From: an uncultured Muribaculaceae bacterium
GTDB taxonomy: Bacteria > Bacteroidota > Bacteroidia > Bacteroidales > Muribaculaceae
Direction of reading: 5' to 3'
DNA: 15,302 nt
NCBI GenBank assembly: GCA_947644475.1
Contig: CANRZQ010000034.1
Span: 1 to 15,302 of the forward strand
In this document: positions 1 through 7,806 of the stretch, piece by piece
How positions within the stretch are numbered: position 1 is the first letter of the stretch
How the letters are laid out: each line of letters starts with the position of its first letter
Notes under the pieces: generated by a model
The model's database searches: none
The model's input: the letters and a program-made list of their open reading frames with translations, nothing else
Told to the model about the DNA's origin: nothing
Program-made: the position numbers and the translations under genes

Positions 1-1626
1 GGTGCGCACGTCGAATGTGAGTTTGTATTCATGCTCCTCTTCGAGGCGGATGTAGGGAGAGATGAGCCAGTCGTCCTTGGCATTGTCATTGTCGTAGATT
101 CTGAAATATCCGAAGTCCCACTGGTATTCCCAGCTGTGGCCGTCGTTGTTGGCATCGGCTACGGTCCAGATTTGTGCAGCGGAGAGGGCTGTGAAATCTT
201 CCGACCAAGGAGTCTCGAAGGGCTGGCCGGTCATCAGGCGGTTGGTGGTGAGGGCGAGGCCGGATGTGGCTTCGTCGATATAGGGAGTGATTTCGTAGGA
301 TATTTTTGCGGGCTGCTCAGATTCGAACGTGTCGACAAAAGGCGATGTGGCGTTTTCCGAGACAACTTCAAAGTCGGGCAGGCGGCGCACGCGGTATTTA
401 ATTGCATCGAGGTCGACATAGCCGCCGTGGGCGCCAACTGTGGGTGCGTCCCAGGTTATGACAAACTCGCTGTCGGAGTCGCCTCTCTCGAGGAGGGGAT
501 TGACTACGCCCATGGGAGTGTCGATGCCGGCGTATATGCCGCTGAGGGTGGCGCTGTCGCCTGTGCCTGCGGCATTGGAGAGGGTCACCTTGAAGTCGTA
601 AAGGCCTGATGAGGGCAGTGTTACGGGACAAGAAGCCTGTTGGCCGGGCATTGTTGTGCCTGATCCGACAACTTCGCCGTTGGCCGTGATTTCATAAGAA
701 ATCTCGCCTTCGAGCGTGTCGCCTCCGTGGGTTGTCGACGGAGCCGTGAATGAGAACGTGCCTGTGAGGGCGCCGCCGGTGAAGGTTGCGGCAAGGTCTG
801 CCGGTGCGGCCGGAGCGTTGTCGGCGGCCTCGATGTCGCCCACCCAAAGGGTAACATATTCCTCGTTGTTAGTGAAATCCTTTATTTTAGTGGCTTGGGC
901 TGTTGCGGGGTCGAGGCTGTAAAGAGCGTTGATGTCATCGTTGCATGCGGCCCAGTAGATGGCAGAGCCGTCGGGGGCGAATGTCATCGACTGCTCGTAT
1001 TCGGGATATATTCCGGTAGAGCCGATGTTTGTAAGGTCCGCGTTTGAGGTGTTTACCTTATAGAGGTTGGAGTTTGAGGCCACGGCGTAGAGTTCGCCTT
1101 CGGGCGAGAAAACCATTGCCAGCACATAAGTGCTGCCATATCCGAAATACAGGCTTCCGTATCCAACTTTCGTTATCGTGCGGTTGGATATGTCGAGGAT
1201 GCCGAGATACGATTCGGTGCCGTAGTATCCGCTTTCCTGATATATGGTGTAGATTTTGTCGGATACGGGGTCATGGGCAAGCACCTGCTGCGATTTGGCC
1301 AGGCCCCATGCGCTGCCGATGCGAGTAATGAACTGATATCCGGCGCTTGCGTCGTAGACATATGCGGCATATTCTGTGCCGTAATCGCCCGGCTCGGCGC
1401 TGAAAGTGTAGAAGCGGTCGCCGGCCTTCACGGCTCCGCAATTGGGTTCGGCCTCGATTTGGGCAACAAGTTCCGCCCCCGGGGTGGTGCCCGACGAGAA
1501 TTTGTAGATGCCGCAATCGCCGTTGCCGTTGTAGAGTTGGCCAAACAGCGTTACATCCTGGGAGGCACCCATGGCTGCGATGGCCGGTAATGCGGCGGCC
1601 GAGATGCAAAGTAGAAATTTCTTCAT
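1..1626 (-). CDS. Secreted surface protein with propeller-like repeats, Fn3-like segments and choice-of-anchor J domain (partial, C-terminus outside window)
   Basis: The reverse frame is open without a stop from ATG at 1626 to the left edge, giving the first 542 residues. The start is set by a clear signal peptide (MKKFLLCISAAALPAIAAMG, then ASQ). Residues about 22-250 contain repeated short blade-like units such as GELYAVASNSNLYKV and INALYSLDPAT, which suggests a beta-propeller. From about 270 a proline/alanine linker leads into two beta-rich segments resembling fibronectin type III domains. From about 470 the sequence PWSEDF, a W-rich stretch and DDWLISPYIRL match the start of a choice-of-anchor J (cleaved-adhesin-like) domain, a jelly-roll module common in secreted Bacteroidota proteins. 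A type IX or por sorting domain is often found at the end of such proteins, but the C-terminus is not in the window. Substrate and role are unknown; display or adhesion is an inference. Confidence 0.85.
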   Translation of the reverse strand, partial: MKKFLLCISAAALPAIAAMGASQDVTLFGQLYNGNGDCGIYKFSSGTTPGAELVAQIEAEPNCGAVKAGDRFYTFSAEPGDYGTEYAAYVYDASAGYQFITRIGSAWGLAKSQQVLAHDPVSDKIYTIYQESGYYGTESYLGILDISNRTITKVGYGSLYFGYGSTYVLAMVFSPEGELYAVASNSNLYKVNTSNADLTNIGSTGIYPEYEQSMTFAPDGSAIYWAACNDDINALYSLDPATAQATKIKDFTNNEEYVTLWVGDIEAADNAPAAPADLAATFTGGALTGTFSFTAPSTTHGGDTLEGEISYEITANGEVVGSGTTMPGQQASCPVTLPSSGLYDFKVTLSNAAGTGDSATLSGIYAGIDTPMGVVNPLLERGDSDSEFVITWDAPTVGAHGGYVDLDAIKYRVRRLPDFEVVSENATSPFVDTFESEQPAKISYEITPYIDEATSGLALTTNRLMTGQPFETPWSEDFTALSAAQIWTVADANNDGHSWEYQWDFGYFRIYDNDNAKDDWLISPYIRLEEEHEYKLTFDVRT

Positions 1627-1710
1627 AGGTGTGTGGTGAAAAAATGTGTGGATTTATGGAAAAATGAAATGATGACTTGTGATTGCAGATGATTTTCGTC
1701 AAATATTCTG

Positions 1711-1718
1711 CAAATATA
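1711..1718 (-). promoter_or_regulatory. Candidate promoter -7 box of the choice-of-anchor J gene
   Basis: On the minus strand this reads TATATTTG, a full match to the Bacteroidota -7 consensus TAnnTTTG, about 85 nt upstream of the start codon at 1626. No convincing TTTG is seen near -33, so this rests on one box. Confidence 0.45.
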
Positions 1719-1798
1719 ATAAAAAAATGAAACCTGCGCTATTATATCCTATAAAAAAAGTGGTCAAGCCGAATTTACGGTGCATGTCTTTTCAGCAG

Positions 1799-1950
1799 AA
1801 GCGGCAGAGCCGCTTAATATGGTAGGCATGGGCGCAAGCCCATGTTATGATGAGATGTTGTTATTCGACTGCGGCCGCAGTCGAACCTTCGTGATTCGTT
1901 AGAAACACGGGCTTTCGCCCGTGCCTACCGTATTCGACCGCCTTGCGGTC
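1799..1950. repeat. Cluster of five hairpins between a surface-protein gene and a tRNA
   Basis: Five perfect stems lie within 152 bp: AAGCGGC/GCCGCTT (1799-1815, loop AGA), CATGGGC/GCCCATG (1827-1844, loop GCAA), a 22-bp perfect palindrome with half TTCGACTGCGG (1864-1885), CACGGGC/GCCCGTG (1906-1923, loop TTTC), and GACCGC/GCGGTC (1936-1950, loop CTT). In addition 1821-1833 and 1917-1929 form a 12-of-13 inverted pair that brackets the second to fourth hairpins, so the whole block has nested symmetry. It carries no credible reading frame. It resembles REP/BIME-type intergenic elements in general design; membership in a named family cannot be decided here. Confidence 0.7.
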
Positions 1951-2012
1951 CACCTGTTTTAATAAATAATGTACCGGAATTACGGCTTGTGCCTATAAAA
2001 AAGTAACTATAC

Positions 2013-2045
2013 AAAAAAAGGAAGTCTTATAGAGAAACTTCCTTT
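2013..2045 (-). terminator. Intrinsic terminator of the tRNA gene
   Basis: Read on the minus strand, AAAGGAAGT pairs perfectly with ACTTCCTTT (2037-2045 with 2017-2025, 11-nt loop) and runs directly into a tract of seven T. It begins 7 nt beyond the tRNA 3' end. Confidence 0.85.
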
Positions 2046-2051
2046 ACTGTG

Positions 2052-2125
2052 TAGCGGGACTGAGAATTGAACTCAGGACCTCCGGGTTATGAATCCGACG
2101 CTCTAACCAACTGAGCTATCCCGCC
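2052..2125 (-). tRNA. tRNA with CAU anticodon, most likely elongator tRNA-Met
   Basis: The minus strand folds as a complete 74-nt cloverleaf. The acceptor strands are GGCGGGA and TCCCGCT, ending in a G1-U72 wobble with discriminator A. The D arm is GCTC/GAGC, the anticodon loop TTCATAA, the variable loop AGGTC, and the T arm CTGAG/CTCAG with loop TTCAATT. CCA is not encoded, as is usual in Bacteroidota. The anticodon stem has an A31-C39 mismatch and lacks the three G-C pairs of initiator tRNA, so initiator is unlikely. A tRNA-Ile2 whose C34 becomes lysidine also reads CAT in DNA and is not fully excluded. Confidence 0.95.
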
Positions 2126-2287
2126 ATTTGCGACTGCAAAGTTACGCAACAAATTTCAATTCTCCAAATTTTTCTCCAAAATTTTCAAATATTCGCAAAA
2201 AAATATAAATCTTAATGTGATGCTTTTTGTTAAATATATGTTTTATTGCCCATTCTGTCCACAATATTGTCATAAATGGAAGCATGT

Positions 2288-2319
2288 TTTGTCACATGGA
2301 GGGATAATTTGTAACTTTG
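2288..2319 (+). promoter_or_regulatory. Bacteroidota-type promoter of the PCMD-domain gene
   Basis: TTTG (2288-2291), a 20-bp spacer and TAACTTTG (2312-2319) match the -33/-7 consensus for the main sigma factor of Bacteroidota. The start codon at 2336 lies only 17 nt beyond the -7 box, so the 5' leader would be about 10 nt. Confidence 0.8.
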
Positions 2320-2335
2320 CGCCAAATTTTGAGAT

Positions 2336-3289
2336 ATGAATAGAAAAATCTTAATTGCGATACTGTGTGCCGCAGCCGCCTCGGCGGCTCATGCCGAAAA
2401 GGTGGAGCCGATAAATTTCGGCAATTTCGACCAGTGGGTCACCCGTGAGATAAAGGAGTCGAAACTTCTCGGGGGCGCCAAAAAGACTGTCTATGAAATT
2501 GGTCCGACACAGACCATTACCACCGGCAAGCCTTATGTCAACCTCGGCGGCTCTCCTTGGGCCACGTCAAACGTGCTGGCATCGCCGATGGGTGTCACCA
2601 AGACATCGAACGCTGTGTTCCCCGACGCGCACGGCTCGGGGAAGTGCGCCAAACTCACCACTCTCTACGAGCATTGCAAGGTGATAGGGGTGGTGAACAT
2701 GGAGGTGCTTGTTGCCGGCTCGATATTTCTCGGCAAGATGCTCGAGCCTATCAAGAGCACGTCGAATCCTTACAGCAAGATGGAGATGGGCGTGCCGTTC
2801 ACCCGCCGCCCCAAGGCTTTGCAATTCGACTATAAACTGTTTATGCCTTCGACCGGAGAGCGGATATACAGTTCGGGCTTTGGCAAAAAGAAAACTTACA
2901 AGGGCAACGACTGCGCCGAGGTGTTTATCATCCTTCAACGCCGATGGGAAGATGCCGACGGCAATCTTCATGCAAAGCGTGTCGGCACCGGCCGCGAGCG
3001 TTATGCGAAGACAACCGACTGGGTGGCCGCGCACCGTATTCCCGTTGAGTACGGCGATATAAGCGGGCGTGCCGACTTCAAGCAGTGGAAAGGGCTTATT
3101 TCCGAGGATAAAAGTTATTACGCCAAGAATTCCAAAGGGAAGATGGTGCCGGTGGTTGAGGAAGGCTGGGATTCAGCCGATGCAACGCCGACGCATCTTT
3201 TGGTGATGTTCTCGGCCGGGTCGGGTAGCGCGTATATCGGCACGATAGACCTTACGCTGTGGGTCGACAATGTGTCGCTTGTATATTGA
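2336..3289 (+). CDS. Secreted PCMD-domain protein
   Basis: 317 residues. The N-terminus is a signal peptide (MNRKILIAILCAAAASAAHA, then EK) without a lipobox cysteine, so export to periplasm or surface is expected. The rest resembles the PCMD family (putative carbohydrate metabolism domain) of Bacteroidota: a PYSKMEMGVPFTRRPKALQF segment near 145-165, a central stretch with ERIYSSGFG, and the ending WVDNVSLVY, typical of the jelly-roll-like C-terminal strand. The family is known from polysaccharide-related and surface proteins, and its biochemical activity is not established. The gene is monocistronic, with its own promoter and a palindromic terminator 7 nt after the stop. Extracellular glycan binding is an inference from the family only. 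Confidence 0.8.
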   Translation: MNRKILIAILCAAAASAAHAEKVEPINFGNFDQWVTREIKESKLLGGAKKTVYEIGPTQTITTGKPYVNLGGSPWATSNVLASPMGVTKTSNAVFPDAHGSGKCAKLTTLYEHCKVIGVVNMEVLVAGSIFLGKMLEPIKSTSNPYSKMEMGVPFTRRPKALQFDYKLFMPSTGERIYSSGFGKKKTYKGNDCAEVFIILQRRWEDADGNLHAKRVGTGRERYAKTTDWVAAHRIPVEYGDISGRADFKQWKGLISEDKSYYAKNSKGKMVPVVEEGWDSADATPTHLLVMFSAGSGSAYIGTIDLTLWVDNVSLVY

Positions 3290-3296
3290 CAAATAC

Positions 3297-3344
3297 ATAT
3301 ATAATAATGAGGCAGCCCCGCGGGGCTGCCTCATTATTATATAT
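3297..3344. terminator. 48-bp perfect palindrome, probable bidirectional terminator
   Basis: Every base from 3297 to 3320 pairs with its mirror from 3321 to 3344. The core is GGCAGCCCC/GGGGCTGCC flanked by AT-only arms. It lies between the stop codons of two convergent genes (3289 and 3359), and both strands leave the GC core into an A/T-rich stretch. Pairing breaks at 3296/3345. Confidence 0.85.
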
Positions 3345-3358
3345 ATTGGATGCTGGAA

Positions 3359-4822
3359 TCAGTCGACAAGGGGCACGGCGTAGAATGCCTGTTTGCCGGT
3401 GGGGTAGATGCCCTTGATGAAAAGCACCTTGTCCTGGTCGGCCGACTTGATGATCGAGTCGTAGATTTTCTCGATTTCCTCGGGTGCGGAGATGCGTGCG
3501 CCGTTCACCGACAGGATGATGAATCCGTCGCGGATGCCGGCGTCTTTCATGCGGCCGTCTTGAAGGCCCTTGACCTGCACGCCATGCGACAGCTGGAGTT
3601 GCGAGAGGGTTTCCTTGGGAGCCTTGGAGAAGGCGCAGCCCAGGTCGGTGACAGAGCCGGGACGGCGGATGTCGGTGTTGCCCTGGTCGTTGCGCAGCAC
3701 GGCGTTTTTGTGCATCTTTTTGCCGTCGCGGAAGAATGTGATGGCTATTGTCTCGCCGGGCGAGCACTTTGCGATAGCCTCCTGCACCTGGGCGGTGGTA
3801 GTGGCAGGGGTGCCGTTGAGTTCTACAATCACGTCGCCTTCCTCGAGGCCTGCCTCACGGGCTGCCGAGCGGTCGGCCACCGAGGCCACATAGATGCCGG
3901 CGTTGACGCCCTTGATGTCTTTTTCCTTGATAAACTCGGGTGTGAGTTCGCGGAACGAAATGCCAAGGAGCGCGCGCTGTACTGTGCCGTATTGACGCAG
4001 GTCGTCGGTCACTTTCTTCACGATGGAGGTGGGGATTGCAAACGAGCATCCGGCGTAGGTGCCGGTTTTTGAATATATGGCGGCGTTGATGCCTACGAGT
4101 TCGCCATTGAGATTGACGAGCGCGCCTCCGGAGTTGCCGGAGTTGAGGGCGGCGTCGGTCTGGATGTACGATTCGATGTTGCCGGCCGACATCGACTGTG
4201 TGGCCGATGAGATGTTTCGAGCCTTGGCCGAGATGATGCCGGAAGTTACTGTTGATGTAAATCCGAAGGGGTTGCCCACGGCGAGCACCCATTCGCCCAC
4301 ATGGAGGTCATCGGAATTGCCCATCGGAATAACGTGGAGGTTGGGGGCGTCGATTTTGATAAGCGCAAGGTCGGTGGTGGGGTCGGCTCCGATAACTGTG
4401 GCATTATAGTTGCGGTTGTCGTTGAGCGTCACCTCAAGACGCTCGGCGTCGGCAATCACATGGTTGTTGGTCACGATATATCCGTCGGCCGATATGATTA
4501 CGCCCGAGCCAAGGCCAATCTGCCGCTGCTCCGACTCGCGCGGCTGCTGCTGGCGGGGTTGCTGCTGGCGGGGTCCGCCGAAGAAATATTCAAAGAAAGG
4601 GTCGTCGAAGAATCCTCCTCCGTTGCCCATATATTGCTGTTGGCGTGGGGTGGCGTAACTTTTTACCGACACAACGCCGTTGATAGTGCTTTCGGCAGCG
4701 TTGACAAAGGCCTCCTGGTTGGTGGGTGGAGCCACGGGGCTTTGGCCCGATACCAGGGAGATGCCCATGGCGGCGGCAAGGGCGCCTGTGGCAAAAATAG
4801 AAAGATAAGTTATTTTTTTCAT
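3359..4822 (-). CDS. htrA: HtrA/DegP (Do-like) periplasmic serine protease
   Basis: 487 residues, a normal length for the Do family. I start at ATG 4822 because it begins a signal peptide (MKKITYLSIFATGALAAAMG); an upstream in-frame ATG at 4912 would add 30 residues and hide it. The trypsin-like domain has the complete triad: His121 in TNNHVI, Asp151 in TTDLALIKI, Ser231 in GNSGGALV. Two PDZ domains follow: about 286-385 (substrate loop ALLGISF, EEGDVIVELNG) and about 400-487 (IRDGFIILSVNGARIS). Family knowledge: it degrades or holds misfolded envelope proteins. Between the signal peptide and protease domain is an unusual Q/R/P-rich linker in which RQQQP occurs twice, encoded by a short DNA repeat near 4540-4575. 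It faces the PCMD gene across a shared terminator. Confidence 0.95.
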   Translation of the reverse strand: MKKITYLSIFATGALAAAMGISLVSGQSPVAPPTNQEAFVNAAESTINGVVSVKSYATPRQQQYMGNGGGFFDDPFFEYFFGGPRQQQPRQQQPRESEQRQIGLGSGVIISADGYIVTNNHVIADAERLEVTLNDNRNYNATVIGADPTTDLALIKIDAPNLHVIPMGNSDDLHVGEWVLAVGNPFGFTSTVTSGIISAKARNISSATQSMSAGNIESYIQTDAALNSGNSGGALVNLNGELVGINAAIYSKTGTYAGCSFAIPTSIVKKVTDDLRQYGTVQRALLGISFRELTPEFIKEKDIKGVNAGIYVASVADRSAAREAGLEEGDVIVELNGTPATTTAQVQEAIAKCSPGETIAITFFRDGKKMHKNAVLRNDQGNTDIRRPGSVTDLGCAFSKAPKETLSQLQLSHGVQVKGLQDGRMKDAGIRDGFIILSVNGARISAPEEIEKIYDSIIKSADQDKVLFIKGIYPTGKQAFYAVPLVD

Positions 4823-4868
4823 AATTGCTTGTGATGGATTTTTCTTTGTGTTTTTTTCTATTTGACGG

Positions 4869-4876
4869 CAAATATA
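4869..4876 (-). promoter_or_regulatory. Candidate -7 box of htrA
   Basis: The minus strand reads TATATTTG, matching TAnnTTTG, 46 nt upstream of the start at 4822. There is no clear TTTG at -33. Its presence between 4822 and 4912 also supports the downstream start codon. Confidence 0.5.
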
Positions 4877-5040
4877 TGCAAATATTACATTGACAGGCCG
4901 AACTTTAACCACAATTAGCGTTTCGCCCCATTTCTTTAAGACTTGTTTTAAAAAGAATGTAAAAAATGGATTTCAATTATTAAAAAATTTAACCACTGTT
5001 ACTATTTTTAACTGAATAAGTAATACATGATATTCTGGAA

Positions 5041-5085
5041 GCCGACTGTCGCTATTTTTTTCATCGAATATATTTCGTATATTTG
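5041..5085 (+). repeat. Upstream copy of a 45-bp tandem duplicate containing a promoter box
   Basis: This segment matches 5125-5169 at 43 of 45 positions, differing at position 8 (G/A) and in the middle of the CGAATATA motif (T/A). It contains seven consecutive T and ends in TATATTTG (5078-5085), a -7 consensus. It lies 84 bp upstream of its twin and is not directly followed by a gene start. Confidence 0.85.
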
Positions 5086-5124
5086 ATTCAAAAAATTGGC
5101 TTCGCCACCGCGAACCGGCTTGCA

Positions 5125-5169
5125 GCCGACTATCGCTATTTTTTTCATCGAATATAATTCGTATATTTG
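5125..5169 (+). promoter_or_regulatory. Downstream copy of the 45-bp duplicate, probable promoter of the AAA-like/PD-(D/E)XK gene
   Basis: Ends in TATATTTG (5162-5169), a perfect -7 box 19 nt before the start codon at 5189. A poly-T stretch (5139-5145), not a TTTG, occupies the region of the -33 element. Here CGAAT-ATA-ATTCG forms a small perfect inverted repeat just upstream of the box, which could be an operator; the other copy has one arm base changed. Confidence 0.6.
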
Positions 5170-5188
5170 TAGTCTCAAAAAGTTAGAT

Positions 5189-6769
5189 ATGTTTATACCG
5201 AGCCCAAAATATCCGATTGGAATCCAGTCGTTTGAAAACATACGAGAGGGTGGATATTTGTATGTCGACAAGACGCATTATATCCCGATGCTTCTACAAG
5301 GCAAGTATTATTTTATGAGCCGTCCACGACGGTTTGGCAAGAGTCTGTTCTTGTCGACGCTCGAAGCCTATTTCCAGGGACGCAAGGACCTTTTCGAAGG
5401 TCTTGCCGTGTCGGAGTGGGAGAAGGATTGGGTGGAATATCCTGTTGTGCATATCGATTTCAATGCAATGACTGCTGCCGACTCTGACGCTGTCGTTGAT
5501 GAATTGAAATGGACTTTGAGGAATATTGCGGCGGAATATGGCGTTGAGATAAATGTCACGTTAGGGGTTGGGGTGATGTTTTCCAGCCTGATTGATTCCT
5601 TGTGCAGTAAGTTTGGTAAACAGGTAGTGGTTCTTATCGATGAATACGACAAGGGTTTTGTAGAGGTGCTTCACGATGAGGACCTTTTAAGAGAAGCGAC
5701 AAGCAAACTCCGTCCGTTTTTCAGCGTCCTTAAATCGTCTGACCGCAACATCAAGTTCGCGTTCATTACCGGGGTGTCGCGTTTCCGCAACACTACGGTA
5801 TTCTCGGGCTTCAACAATCCGTCGGATATTAGCCTTAATGAAAAATATGCCGGAATGTTAGGACTCACGCAAGAAGAAGTCGAGAGAAACTTCAGGCCCG
5901 GCATCGAGGCCTTGGCCGAAAAATACGGCTACGCATACGACACGATGCTCACGGTGTTGAAAAATAAATACGACGGATATCGGTTTACGCAAAAAAAGGA
6001 ATATGTCTACAATCCGTTCAGCGTGCTCAATGCCCTCGACCAGTTGATGCTTGATAATTTCTGGGTAATGTCCGGCTCGTCCAAGATTCTGGCTGTGTAC
6101 CTGCGCGCGTCGGAATTCAGCCTTGATGAACTTACCTCCCGGTGGGTGTCGGCCGAACGGTTGGGCAGTACATATTCAAAGGAAGACCCGATTTCGCTTT
6201 TCTTTCAGACGGGGTATCTCACTATCCGCGATTGCGACATACACGACAACTCCTACCGGCTCGGAATTCCAAACCAGGAGGTGCAGTCCACTTTAACCAC
6301 CCTTCTCATTCCGGAATTCGTCGAGGGATATGCCGGGGCCGACATAGACAGTATTCAACATTCGTTGCGTCGCGCTGTCAATTCCGGCGATGTCGACAGC
6401 ATGATGGAGATATTCAGGAAAATGCTGTCGTCGGTGCCCTATCATGAGATAGACACGAAGATGCTCGAGAAGCATGTGCACCTGTGCATGTATATCATAT
6501 TCATGATGCTTGGCGTGAGTGCCAAATGCGAGATTGCCCAGTCGGGAGGCCGTGTCGACATGGTGGCGCGTACCCCCTGGCGCGTGTACGTATTTGAGTT
6601 CAAGGTCGACGGAAGCGCGGATGACGCCCTCCGGCAGATAGACGAAAAAGGCTATGCCCTCCCCTGGGAAAGCGACGGGCGTGTCGTGACGAAGATAGGC
6701 GCCAACTTCTCGTCGGCGCTGCGCACCGTCGAATCATGGGTTTACACAACTAATACGGCAGAAGAATAA
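5189..6769 (+). CDS. AAA-like ATPase with C-terminal PD-(D/E)XK nuclease-like domain (DUF1703 type)
   Basis: 526 residues. I start at ATG 5189 (MFIPSPKYPIGIQSFENI), where similarity to the family begins and which follows the -7 box; an in-frame ATG at 5096 would lie upstream of the promoter box. The N-terminal AAA-like domain opens with YLYVDKTHYI, has a Walker A-like RPRRFGKSLF (45-54) and a Walker B VVVLIDEYDK (146-155). The C-terminal domain has GRVD (Asp457), FEFK (Glu470, Lys472) and Gln483, the usual spacing of PD-(D/E)XK nuclease residues, so both centres look intact. The family is present in many copies in Bacteroidales genomes and its role is unproven; mobile or defence-related functions have been suggested. 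The stop is only 5 nt before ruvB, so ruvB probably shares its transcript. Confidence 0.85.
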   Translation: MFIPSPKYPIGIQSFENIREGGYLYVDKTHYIPMLLQGKYYFMSRPRRFGKSLFLSTLEAYFQGRKDLFEGLAVSEWEKDWVEYPVVHIDFNAMTAADSDAVVDELKWTLRNIAAEYGVEINVTLGVGVMFSSLIDSLCSKFGKQVVVLIDEYDKGFVEVLHDEDLLREATSKLRPFFSVLKSSDRNIKFAFITGVSRFRNTTVFSGFNNPSDISLNEKYAGMLGLTQEEVERNFRPGIEALAEKYGYAYDTMLTVLKNKYDGYRFTQKKEYVYNPFSVLNALDQLMLDNFWVMSGSSKILAVYLRASEFSLDELTSRWVSAERLGSTYSKEDPISLFFQTGYLTIRDCDIHDNSYRLGIPNQEVQSTLTTLLIPEFVEGYAGADIDSIQHSLRRAVNSGDVDSMMEIFRKMLSSVPYHEIDTKMLEKHVHLCMYIIFMMLGVSAKCEIAQSGGRVDMVARTPWRVYVFEFKVDGSADDALRQIDEKGYALPWESDGRVVTKIGANFSSALRTVESWVYTTNTAEE

Positions 6770-6774
6770 GAATA

Positions 6775-7794
6775 ATGAGTGAGGAATTTGACATAAGGAA
6801 CAAGGCGGCCGAGGCCGACAAGGATTTCGAGCGCGCTCTGCGTCCCGACGCATTTTCTGCGTTCAACGGCCAGGAAAAGGTGGTGGAGAATCTGAAGATT
6901 TTCGTGCAGGCCGCGCGCATGCGCGGGGAGTCGCTCGACCATATCCTGCTGTTCGGCCCTCCCGGCCTTGGGAAAACCACGCTGTCGGGCATCATTGCCA
7001 ACGAACTCGGAGTGGGTATCAAAATCACTTCGGGACCGGTGCTCGACAAGCCCGGCGACCTCGCCGGAATCCTCACGTCGCTTGAAGAGAACGACGTGCT
7101 GTTTATCGACGAGATCCACCGCCTCAGTCCTGTGGTCGAGGAATACCTCTATTCGGCCATGGAAGATTACCGTATCGACATTATGATTGACAAGGGGCCC
7201 GGGGCGCGCACCGTGCAACTCTCCCTTAGCCCGTTCACGCTTATCGGCGCCACCACGCGCTCGGGCCTGCTTACGTCGCCGCTGCGCGCGCGTTTCGGCA
7301 TCAACTGCCATCTGGAATATTACGACCATAATGTGCTCACGCGCATTATCATGCGTTCGTCGCAGTTGCTCAGGGTGGAATGTGATGAGCAGGCGGCGCT
7401 CGAAATCGCGCTCCGCAGCCGAGGCACCCCGCGTATAGCCAACGCCCTGCTCCGTCGTGTGCGCGACTTTGCCCAGGTGAAAGGCTCGGGGCGTATCGAC
7501 ACGGAAATAGCCCGGTATGCCCTCGAAGCGCTCAATATCGACCGTTACGGCCTCGATGAGATCGACCATAAGATACTCACCACTATTATCGCCAAGTTTG
7601 GCGGAGGACCTGTCGGCCTTTCCACGATTGCCACGGCTCTCGGCGAGGATGCCGGCACAATCGAGGAGGTGTATGAACCGTTCCTTATAAAAGAAGGCTT
7701 CATCAAGCGCACGCCACGCGGCCGCGAGGTGACGCCACTGGCCTACTCGCATCTCGGCCTGAACCGCGAAGGCTCGCAGCCCTCACTGTTTTGA
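6775..7794 (+). CDS. ruvB: Holliday junction branch migration helicase RuvB
   Basis: 339 residues, full length for RuvB. Walker A is GPPGLGKT (61-68), Walker B LFIDEIH (109-115), sensor 1 GATTRSG (158-164), and the arginine-finger segment SPLRARFG (168-175). The C-terminal winged-helix DNA-binding part has KFGGGPVGLSTIA and EPFLIKEGFI, as in other RuvB proteins. Family knowledge: two hexameric RuvB rings with RuvA drive branch migration of Holliday junctions before RuvC cleavage. ruvA and ruvC are not in the window. No separate promoter is visible in the 5-nt gap upstream, so transcription probably comes from the promoter near 5162 or from a site inside the upstream gene. xerD follows after 12 nt. 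Confidence 0.98.
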   Translation: MSEEFDIRNKAAEADKDFERALRPDAFSAFNGQEKVVENLKIFVQAARMRGESLDHILLFGPPGLGKTTLSGIIANELGVGIKITSGPVLDKPGDLAGILTSLEENDVLFIDEIHRLSPVVEEYLYSAMEDYRIDIMIDKGPGARTVQLSLSPFTLIGATTRSGLLTSPLRARFGINCHLEYYDHNVLTRIIMRSSQLLRVECDEQAALEIALRSRGTPRIANALLRRVRDFAQVKGSGRIDTEIARYALEALNIDRYGLDEIDHKILTTIIAKFGGGPVGLSTIATALGEDAGTIEEVYEPFLIKEGFIKRTPRGREVTPLAYSHLGLNREGSQPSLF

Positions 7795-7806
7795 GACACG
7801 CTCTTA

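Noticed and set aside
2052..2125. Initiator tRNA-fMet
   Set aside because: It lacks the three consecutive G-C pairs of the anticodon stem, and position 1-72 is a G-U wobble instead of the unpaired C-A of initiators.
3350..4072. Plus-strand open frame opposite htrA (240 codons)
   Set aside because: Mirror of the PDZ and protease region of htrA, with low-complexity Val/Gly/Asp composition.
5008..5271. Minus-strand frame with a repeated peptide (YSMKKIA.VG twice) across the tandem 45-bp repeat
   Set aside because: The peptide repeat follows from the DNA duplication; the base differences change amino acids, and the frame runs into the start of the AAA-like/PD-(D/E)XK gene. A promoter segment explains it better.
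6742..7752. Long open frame on the minus strand opposite ruvB (336 codons)
   Set aside because: It is antisense to an unmistakable RuvB; its product is rich in His, Arg and Gly without domain or signal, as expected for the mirror of a GC-rich gene.
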